The translations under genes were made by a program, and so were the position numbers. A stretch of 10,726 nucleotides of DNA from Gammaproteobacteria bacterium (lineage in GTDB: Bacteria; Pseudomonadota; Gammaproteobacteria; Immundisolibacterales; Immundisolibacteraceae), in assembly GCA_003526065.1 (NCBI GenBank), contig DQBD01000211.1, positions 9,670 to 20,395 of the forward strand, in the 5' to 3' direction. The notes beneath the pieces are model-generated. The model ran no database searches and was not told the origin of the DNA. It saw only the letters and a list, made by a program, of their open reading frames with translations. Each line of letters begins with the position of its first letter. The first letter of the stretch is position 1. Positions 5,924 through 10,726 of the stretch are shown here, one piece after another.

Positions 5924-6958
5924 TCAGGCCACCGCCGGCAGCCCTTCCCGCCGGTACGCCTGCTCCAGAAACTGCGGTTGAATCCATGGCTCGAGGTCGA
6001 CCTGGCCGAGATAGCCGTGACTTTGCATGAAGTCGATCTGCACCTGCAGCAGGCGCCGCACCTCCGGCCCGAACGACGGCCACAGCTTCTTGTGGAAGTC
6101 GGGCTCGTAGGTGTTGCGGATGTCGTCCTCGGACACGCCAAGCTCCTTCGCCAGTGTGACGGTGGCCTCGGCCGGGTGGGTGGAGGCCCAGTTGGCCGTG
6201 CGCACCAGCACCTGCAGGTAGCGTTCGACCGCCTCCGGCGCTTCCTTGGCGAGACCGGCGCTGACCGTGATGATGCGCGGATTGGCATTCACCATGTGCG
6301 CACGGTCGGTCTGGTCGGTCATCAGGTCGTAGACCTTGCGGATGCGGCCCTGGTAGCGGCGCTCGATCAGGCCCACTTCGGCGTTCTTGCAGAAGATGGC
6401 GTCGACTTCGCCGCGCAGCAGGTGGTCGACGTCGGCGTCGTACAGGCTCGGCCGGTCGCCCTGCTTGAGGTCGGCGTTGATGGTGCTGTGCATGTCGTCG
6501 GTAATGGTCATCTCGACGAACTGCACATCCGACTCCTGCATGCCGTTGGCCAGCAGGGTCGAGTAGAAGCCCTTGTGGGCGTTGACCTTCATGAAGTCGA
6601 TCAGGATGTACGGGCGCACCGGCAGTCCCAGGCGGCGGCCGGCCAGGTCCTGCACGCAGGTGGCCGGATCGTCGGCGCGCACGAAAGTGGCCAGCGAATC
6701 GGCGACGAAGGTCAGGCCGATGGCGACCGTGTCGGCACCGCGGGTGCGTGCCCACAGCGGCGGAATGGCGCCGCCTTCGCGGAACGAGTCGGCCAGGCGG
6801 TGATCGAAGTGGGTGTCGGCCTGTGCCGCGCCCAGCTCCTTGATGTTGCGGACATCGAAATCCGAACCGGCGAACTCGGCGTCGAACGACTTGCGCTGAA
6901 AGGCAATGCCCGAGGCCGTGGCCACTGGACAGCGCGTATACCATAGGGTGCGGGGCAT
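5924..6958 (-). CDS. DszB-like protein (2'-hydroxybiphenyl-2-sulfinate desulfinase family, SBP fold)
   Basis: A 344-residue protein without a signal peptide, co-linear with Rhodococcus DszB (365 residues), the enzyme that removes sulfinate from a biphenyl in dibenzothiophene desulfurisation. DszB has the periplasmic binding protein fold of NitT/TauT-type receptors but works in the cytoplasm. Recalled alignment: LWYTRCPVATA matches the DszB stretch with catalytic Cys27 (here Cys10); THFDHRLADSFREGGAIPPL carries the equivalents of His60 and Arg70 (His50, Arg60, same 10-residue spacing) and the following GG; then VRADDPATCVQDLAGRRLGLP; and near the C-terminus DFHKKLWPSF and EPWIQPQFLEQA. The ATG at 6958 has AGGAGG (complement of 6967-6972) eight bases upstream. 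The MAPEG gene follows by 47 bases. No monooxygenase (dszA, dszC), ABC permease or ATPase is nearby. The substrate is unknown; a binding-protein role is the main alternative, but the missing signal peptide speaks against it. Confidence 0.82.
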   Translation of the reverse strand: MPRTLWYTRCPVATASGIAFQRKSFDAEFAGSDFDVRNIKELGAAQADTHFDHRLADSFREGGAIPPLWARTRGADTVAIGLTFVADSLATFVRADDPATCVQDLAGRRLGLPVRPYILIDFMKVNAHKGFYSTLLANGMQESDVQFVEMTITDDMHSTINADLKQGDRPSLYDADVDHLLRGEVDAIFCKNAEVGLIERRYQGRIRKVYDLMTDQTDRAHMVNANPRIITVSAGLAKEAPEAVERYLQVLVRTANWASTHPAEATVTLAKELGVSEDDIRNTYEPDFHKKLWPSFGPEVRRLLQVQIDFMQSHGYLGQVDLEPWIQPQFLEQAYRREGLPAVA

Positions 6959-6979
6959 GTTGGGTTCCTCCTCACTGGC

Positions 6980-6999
6980 CCGAAGGAAGACCCCTTCGG
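6980..6999 (-). repeat. 7-bp hairpin in the DszB-like leader
   Basis: CCGAAGG (6980-6986) pairs perfectly with CCTTCGG (6993-6999) around six bases. On the minus strand it sits seven bases ahead of the AGGAGG of the DszB-like gene, within the probable leader. It could shield the ribosome site or be an operator; there is no T-tract, so it is not a terminator. Confidence 0.4.
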
Positions 7000-7015
7000 T
7001 GACTTGAAAACGCGC

Positions 7016-7044
7016 ACTTTAGCGCCCAGTTGACGCCTCCACAA
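7016..7044 (-). promoter_or_regulatory. Possible sigma70-type promoter for the DszB-like gene
   Basis: On the minus strand TTGTGG (7044-7039) and TAAAGT (7021-7016) are separated by exactly 17 bases, giving 3/6 and 4/6 matches to the -35 and -10 consensus. It is in the right place, about 57 bases before the ATG at 6958, in the 100-base divergent region shared with the SnoaL-like gene. The match is weak and could be chance. Confidence 0.3.
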
Positions 7045-7058
7045 CTTTACCAACAGGC

Positions 7059-7493
7059 ATGCCGGACCCGATGAGCAGCACCCATTTCGATTCCCCGGAC
7101 GCCGCCGAGGCGGCGTTCTACCAGGCGCTGGAAACCGCCGACACCGCACTCATGCAGGCGGTGTGGGACGATGGCCCGGACCTGGTGTGCGTGCATCCCA
7201 TGTGGCCGGAACTGCACGGCCACCGCGCGATTTTCGCCGCCTGGGAGCGCATGTTTGCCGCCGGCCCGCACCTGACCGTGCATACCGTGCCCGTGCTGCA
7301 GCGCCGCGACGGGGAGCTGGCCACGCACGTGGTGCACGAGCAGCTCACGCTGCGTGACGAGGACCACGGCCCGCAACCGCCGGTGGTGGCGACCAACGTC
7401 TACCGGCAGACCGCCGACGGCTGGCGCATGATCCTGCACCACGCCTCGCCGACACCGGCGGTGGCGATCGACCAGGACACCGTGCTGCACTGA
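7059..7493 (+). CDS. SnoaL-like / NTF2-fold protein
   Basis: A 144-residue soluble protein of the SnoaL-like, NTF2-fold superfamily (the group that also contains DUF4440). These small alpha+beta barrels bind small hydrophobic ligands; some are enzymes (isomerases, cyclases), many are unknown. Typical signs are an early helix (AAFYQALETADTALMQAVW), the block DLVCVHPMWPELHGHRAIFAAWERMF, and the final strands ATNVYRQTADGWRMILHHASP, which is the usual SnoaL ending. There is no signal peptide or membrane segment. The start is ATG 7059; ATG 7071 is an alternative that would drop four residues, and neither has a good SD. It is divergent from the DszB-like gene with 100 bases between, so the two may share control, and it converges on msbA with a 43-base gap. 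No specific reaction can be named. Confidence 0.85.
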   Translation: MPDPMSSTHFDSPDAAEAAFYQALETADTALMQAVWDDGPDLVCVHPMWPELHGHRAIFAAWERMFAAGPHLTVHTVPVLQRRDGELATHVVHEQLTLRDEDHGPQPPVVATNVYRQTADGWRMILHHASPTPAVAIDQDTVLH

Positions 7494-7509
7494 CCCGCGC
7501 CGCAGCCCG

Positions 7510-7524
7510 CCGGCACAGCGCCGG
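7510..7524. repeat. Small inverted repeat between convergent genes
   Basis: CCGGC (7510-7514) pairs with GCCGG (7520-7524) around ACAGC, in the 43-base gap between the SnoaL-like gene and msbA. No T-tract follows on either strand. It may help end transcription from both sides, but is too short to call a terminator. Confidence 0.25.
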
Positions 7525-7536
7525 ACCCGTCACGCC

Positions 7537-9303
7537 CTAGACGTCGACTGCCTGCTCGGCGAACTGCGAACCGTGCAGGCGCGCGTAGGCGCCGCCGCGG
7601 TGCAGCAGATCGTCGTGCCGGCCGTGCTCGACGATGTGGCCATCCTGCATCACCAGAATCAGGTCGGCGTTCTCGATGGTCGACAGGCGATGGGCGATCA
7701 CCAGCGTGGTCCGGTGGCGCATCAAGGCGTCCAGAGCCACCTGAATGTGGCGCTCGGACTCGTTGTCGAGCGCCGAGGTCGCCTCGTCCAGGATCAGGAT
7801 CGGCGCGTCCTTGAGCAGCGCGCGGGCGATGGCCAGGCGCTGCCGCTGACCGCCGGACAGCAGCACACCGTTGTCACCGACCAGCGAGTCCAGGCCCTGC
7901 GGCAGGTTGCGGATGAACTCCATCGCATGGGCCTGCTCGGCGGCACGGACGATGTCCGCCTCGCTCACCTCTCCGCGGCGGCCATAGGCGATGTTGTTGG
8001 CCACCGTGTCGTTGAACAGCACCACCTGCTGGCTGACCAGGGCAATCTGCGCCCGCAGCGAGGCCAGCGTCAGCTCGCGGATGTCGATGCCGTCGACCAG
8101 GATGCGTCCGGCCTGTGGCTCGTAGAACCGCGGCAGCAGGCCGACCAGACTGGTCTTGCCCGAGCCCGAGCGACCCACCAGCGCCACCCGCTGGCCCGGC
8201 TCGACATGCAGCGACACCCCGCGAAGCACCGGGCTCTTGCTGGACGCGTAGCGAAACTCGACGCCCTCGAAGGCGATCTCGCCACGGCCGCGTTCGATCA
8301 CCCGCGTGCCGGTGTCGGCCTCGGTCTGCTCATCGATCAGATCGAACACGCTGCGCGCCGCCGCGATGCCCTTCTGCAGCACGCCATTGACCTTGGTCAG
8401 CCGCTTGACCGGCGCCTGCAACATGGTCACCGCGACGATGAACGAGGTGAAGCCGCCGACCGTCGTGCGCTCGGTGTTGGCAAAGGTCGTGGCCGCGTAC
8501 AGGATGCCGGCCATGGTCAGCGCGATCAGCAGCTGCACCACACCGTTGCCCAACGCGTCCACCGACACCCATTTCATGTGCAGGTGGCGGTTGCGCTCGG
8601 ACAGGCGGTCGAAGCTGTTCGACTCGCGATCCTGGCCGTTGAACAGCTTGGTCACCAGGTGCCCTTCAACCACCTCGCCGGCGGCCGTGGTGATGCTGCC
8701 CATGGAGGACTGAATGTGCCGGCTCAGGCGCCGGAAACGGCGCGATACCGCCTGAATGCTCATGGCCATGGCCGGGCCGACGACGATGAAGATCAGCGCC
8801 AGCTTCCAGTTCAGATAAAACATCCAGCCCAGCAGCCCGAGCACGGCGACCGAGTCCTTCAGCAGCGTGGTGAGCGCGCTGCTGGTTGCCCCGGCCACCA
8901 TCTCCACGTCATACGTGATCTTCGAGATCAGCGTGCCGGCCGCCTCGCGGTCGTAGAAGCTCGCCGGCAGCCGCAGCAGCTGGTCGAACATGGTCGTGCG
9001 CAGGTCCTTGATGACCCGCCGCGCCACCCAGTTCATGCCGAAGTCGGACACGAAGGTGCACACCAGACGCACCACGAACAGGCCCACCATCACCACCGGC
9101 AGCCAGCGGATGACCTGTGGGTCGCGCTCGACGAAGCTGCCGTCGAGCATCGGCTTCATCAGCGCCGCGAAGGCCGGGTCGGTGGCGGCGCCGGCAATCA
9201 TGCCCAGCAGCGCCACACCGAACACCCGCCAGTGTGGGCGTGCGTAGCCGAGCAGGCGCAGATACACCTGCCGGCGCGTGCCGGGACCGGACGCGGCGGT
9301 CAT
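7537..9303 (-). CDS. msbA: Lipid A export ABC transporter MsbA
   Basis: MsbA is a homodimeric inner-membrane flippase that moves lipid A-core from the cytoplasmic to the periplasmic leaflet using ATP. The 588 residues match the usual ~580. The N-terminal membrane domain (about residues 25-320) has six helices and includes the family stretch PASFYDREAAGTLISKITYDVE; the nucleotide-binding domain follows. Walker A GRSGSGKT is at 377-384, the Q-loop around 425, signature LSGGQ at 482-486, Walker B ILILDE at 502-507 and the switch His at 538 in IAHRLST, so it should be active. The phrase KPMLDGSFV near residue 50 is typical of MsbA rather than of drug exporters. Its ATG overlaps the exbD stop as ATGA (9300-9303), implying translational coupling. 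The lpxK gene that often follows is missing here. Another ABC exporter is possible but less likely given the neighbours. Confidence 0.95.
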   Translation of the reverse strand: MTAASGPGTRRQVYLRLLGYARPHWRVFGVALLGMIAGAATDPAFAALMKPMLDGSFVERDPQVIRWLPVVMVGLFVVRLVCTFVSDFGMNWVARRVIKDLRTTMFDQLLRLPASFYDREAAGTLISKITYDVEMVAGATSSALTTLLKDSVAVLGLLGWMFYLNWKLALIFIVVGPAMAMSIQAVSRRFRRLSRHIQSSMGSITTAAGEVVEGHLVTKLFNGQDRESNSFDRLSERNRHLHMKWVSVDALGNGVVQLLIALTMAGILYAATTFANTERTTVGGFTSFIVAVTMLQAPVKRLTKVNGVLQKGIAAARSVFDLIDEQTEADTGTRVIERGRGEIAFEGVEFRYASSKSPVLRGVSLHVEPGQRVALVGRSGSGKTSLVGLLPRFYEPQAGRILVDGIDIRELTLASLRAQIALVSQQVVLFNDTVANNIAYGRRGEVSEADIVRAAEQAHAMEFIRNLPQGLDSLVGDNGVLLSGGQRQRLAIARALLKDAPILILDEATSALDNESERHIQVALDALMRHRTTLVIAHRLSTIENADLILVMQDGHIVEHGRHDDLLHRGGAYARLHGSQFAEQAVDV

Positions 9304-9725
9304 GGCTGCGTGCCTGCCGTCTCCACCGCGAAGGTGAGATTCTCGAGGCCCGCCTCCCGGGCCGAGACCATGGCCGCCACCACCCGCTCGTGCGGGGTCA
9401 GCCGGTCCACCGACAGCACGAGCACCGGAGCCTCCTGGCCATCCGCGACCCGGCGCAAGGCGGCCGTCAGCGCCGCCGGCGTATCGGCCGCCAGCGTCAC
9501 ACCATCGACCGCGTACTTGCCCTCGGCGCTGATCGCCAGTTCGATCTGGCGGCTCTTCGCCGGCGCACCCTCGGCCGCCGCCTGCGGCAGGTCCACCTTG
9601 AGTTGTCCCAGGCGATTGAAGCTGGTGGTCACCATCAGAAAGATCAGCAGCACCACCAACACGTCGATCAGCGGCACGAAGTTCAGTTCCACGTCATCCG
9701 GCCGGCGCCGGGTGCGGAAATTCAT
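9300..9725 (-). CDS. exbD: ExbD/TolR-family proton channel subunit
   Basis: A 141-residue inner-membrane protein with one N-terminal membrane helix (about residues 16-34) and a periplasmic domain. In the ExbB-ExbD motor it carries the proton-relay aspartate, here Asp21 in NFVPLIDVLVVLLIFL, the position of Asp25 in E. coli ExbD. The periplasmic part (ELAISAEGKYAVDG, VLVLSVDRLTPHERVVAAM) follows the family pattern. Its ATG at 9725 overlaps the exbB stop by ATGA, and its own stop overlaps the msbA start in the same way. This comEC-linked exbBD pair is common beside msbA in gammaproteobacteria. Whether it energises TonB or serves another envelope task is not known from the sequence, as no tonB is in the window. 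Confidence 0.94.
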   Translation of the reverse strand: MNFRTRRRPDDVELNFVPLIDVLVVLLIFLMVTTSFNRLGQLKVDLPQAAAEGAPAKSRQIELAISAEGKYAVDGVTLAADTPAALTAALRRVADGQEAPVLVLSVDRLTPHERVVAAMVSAREAGLENLTFAVETAGTQP

Positions 9726-10363
9726 GCCCGACGCACCTGCCGCTCTCGGTTCAGGCGGGCGGTCTGATGACTCAGGAACTCCACCAGTTCGGAGGCCTGG
9801 CGCTCGAGGTCGGCCACCAGTTCCTCCACCAGGCCACGGTAGTAGCGGTGGAAGATGTAGGCCGGAATGGCCACGAACAAGCCAAATGCCGTGTTGACCA
9901 GCGCAATGGCGATGCCACCGGCGAGCTTTTCCGGCGCACCCAGCCCCGTCAGGCTGATGGCGCTGAACGTCTCGATCATGCCGATCACGGTACCGAACAG
10001 GCCGATCAGCGGTGACACCGTGGCCAGTGTGCCGAGCATGTTGAGGTAACGCTCGAGCTCCAGCATCACATGGCGCCCGGTATCTTCCACGTTCTCGCGC
10101 TGGCGTCGGCGATCCTCGCCGCCGTGCATCAGCACAGCCGCCAGCACGCGGCCCAGGGCGGAGTGCCGGCGCAGTGCCCCGATGCGCGCCGCGTCCACCT
10201 CACCGGCGGCGCACCAGCGCTGCACCTGCTCGAGCAGACCGGCCGGCAAAACGCGTCGACGCTGCAGCGACCAGGCCCGCTCCAGCACGATGCCGAGCAC
10301 CAGAATCGAGCACAAAACCAACGGAATGACCGGCCAGTCACCGGCCTTGATCAGTTCCCACAA
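9722..10363 (-). CDS. exbB: ExbB/TolQ-family motor subunit (TTG start)
   Basis: A 213-residue inner-membrane protein with three membrane helices, the scaffold of the proton-driven ExbB-ExbD motor. Helix 1 is around residues 11-29. The signature region ATVSPLIGLFGTVIGMIETF (about 114-133) and the last helix AGGIAIALVNTAFGLFVAIPA (about 148-168) are the parts that surround ExbD and hold the conserved Thr and Pro. The cytoplasmic loop between helices 1 and 2 is of usual size. No ATG or GTG is available at the N-terminus. I chose the TTG at 10363, because family members begin with Met followed by WELIKAG; a TTG at 10414 would add 17 non-homologous residues. No strong SD precedes either. It overlaps exbD by ATGA. 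A gap of 154 bases separates it from comEC. Confidence 0.92.
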   Translation of the reverse strand: MWELIKAGDWPVIPLVLCSILVLGIVLERAWSLQRRRVLPAGLLEQVQRWCAAGEVDAARIGALRRHSALGRVLAAVLMHGGEDRRRQRENVEDTGRHVMLELERYLNMLGTLATVSPLIGLFGTVIGMIETFSAISLTGLGAPEKLAGGIAIALVNTAFGLFVAIPAYIFHRYYRGLVEELVADLERQASELVEFLSHQTARLNRERQVRRA

Positions 10364-10517
10364 GGTGCGCGTTACCCGAGGTGATATGAAGACGGAAAGC
10401 GATACGGCGGCCAACCCGGCACCGTTTGTCGCGGCAGTTTAGCAGCCACCTTGCAGCATCGGCATGACCGGCCAGGAACCGAGAGCACGGTCACGGCGCC
10501 TGGCTTCCGGGCCACCG
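10364..10517. other. Gap between comEC and exbB, with one inverted repeat
   Basis: This 154-base stretch has no believable gene. It holds GCCAGG (10471-10476) paired with CCTGGC (10499-10504), with a nested ACCG/CGGT. There is no T-tract, so it is at best a weak terminator of comEC. I find no clear promoter for exbB, though the TTG-started operon probably has one here unless it is read from comEC. Confidence 0.4.
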
Positions 10518-10726
10518 TCAGGACCGCCCGCCGTGCCACCACCGATGTCGCCAGTGGCGCTGCGCCAGGACCCGCAGGCCGTGGCGGTGTGTGTACAGTC
10601 GCACCGCCCCGTCTCGCGCCGTGGTCCAGGTTCGTGCGCCCGCGTGTTGATAGGCGGCGGACACGGCGGGGTGCGGATGTCCAAAGCGGTTGCGATAGCC
10701 GGCAGAAAAAATCACCTCGCGCGGCG
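10518..10726 (-). CDS. comEC: ComEC/Rec2 competence protein, C-terminal end
   Basis: The frame is open from the right window edge to the TGA at 10518 and gives the last 69 residues of ComEC, the inner-membrane channel for single-stranded DNA uptake in natural transformation. The visible part belongs to the C-terminal metallo-beta-lactamase-like domain: EVIFSAGYRNRFGHPHPAV is the characteristic ending, where SAG-RN-FGHPHP is strongly conserved, followed by GARTWTTARDGAVRLYT. The tail after that (HGLRVLAQRHWRHRWWHGGRS) is basic and Trp-rich, variable in the family. No start is in the window. Position just ahead of exbB-exbD-msbA is the usual gammaproteobacterial arrangement, which supports both calls. 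Confidence 0.9.
   Translation of the reverse strand, partial: PREVIFSAGYRNRFGHPHPAVSAAYQHAGARTWTTARDGAVRLYTHRHGLRVLAQRHWRHRWWHGGRS

Noticed and set aside
5505..5933. Identical 10-base ends (TCAGGCCACC on the plus strand) of the MAPEG and DszB-like genes
   Set aside because: Ten bases covering a shared Val-Ala-stop ending are easily reached by chance in GC-rich DNA; similarity stops at once on both sides.
5440..6288. 282-codon minus-strand frame covering the MAPEG gene and part of the DszB-like gene
   Set aside because: It is an out-of-frame shadow of two well-supported genes in the same direction.
7573..9897. 774-codon plus-strand open frame opposite msbA and exbD
   Set aside because: Same antisense effect; composition is low in hydrophobic order and rich in Gln, His and Arg, and it crosses the boundary of two real genes.
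10439..10684. 81-codon minus-strand frame between comEC and exbB
   Set aside because: It overlaps the ComEC C-terminus in another frame; the ComEC frame carries the conserved FGHPHP motif and this one has nothing recognisable.

Overview
This is a GC-rich, gene-dense chromosomal segment from a proteobacterium, most likely a gammaproteobacterium. The evidence is the comEC-exbB-exbD-msbA gene order typical of that class, an IspH that aligns almost residue for residue with the E. coli enzyme, and strong AGGAGG-type ribosome binding sites. I see no insertion sequence, phage gene, CRISPR array, tRNA or rRNA. Genus cannot be set from the sequence alone.

Left part (1-4077), all on the minus strand and read right to left: an AEC-family (auxin efflux carrier-like) permease, a two-module 3-hydroxyacyl-CoA dehydrogenase/enoyl-CoA hydratase of FadN type, and the N-terminal 236 residues of electron-transfer flavoprotein:ubiquinone oxidoreductase (ETF-QO), which runs off the window. 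The last two form a fatty-acid beta-oxidation unit: one oxidises acyl-CoA intermediates, the other passes electrons from acyl-CoA dehydrogenases (through ETF) to quinone. A 24-bp palindrome lies before the FadN-type gene. The permease leader holds two SD-GTG modules and mutually exclusive hairpins.

Middle (4078-7493): a divergent intergenic region, then ispH (isoprenoid precursor synthesis) on the plus strand. It converges on a two-gene minus-strand operon made of a DszB-like (sulfinate desulfinase family) protein and a MAPEG membrane protein. Between ispH and the MAPEG gene lie a leftward intrinsic terminator and a dense row of five further inverted repeats, three of them spaced by exactly five bases. 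A SnoaL-like (NTF2-fold) protein is divergent from the DszB-like gene.

Right part (7537-10726), minus strand: the C-terminus of ComEC (DNA uptake channel), then ExbB, ExbD and MsbA, the last three joined by ATGA stop/start overlaps. MsbA flips lipid A-core across the inner membrane; ExbB/ExbD form a proton-driven motor. The usual next gene, lpxK, is not there: msbA ends facing the SnoaL-like gene.

The best candidates for new biology are the DszB-like/MAPEG operon, which keeps the DszB catalytic Cys/His/Arg set without any dszA or dszC nearby, the hairpin row at 5301-5509, and the two-start leader of the AEC permease.
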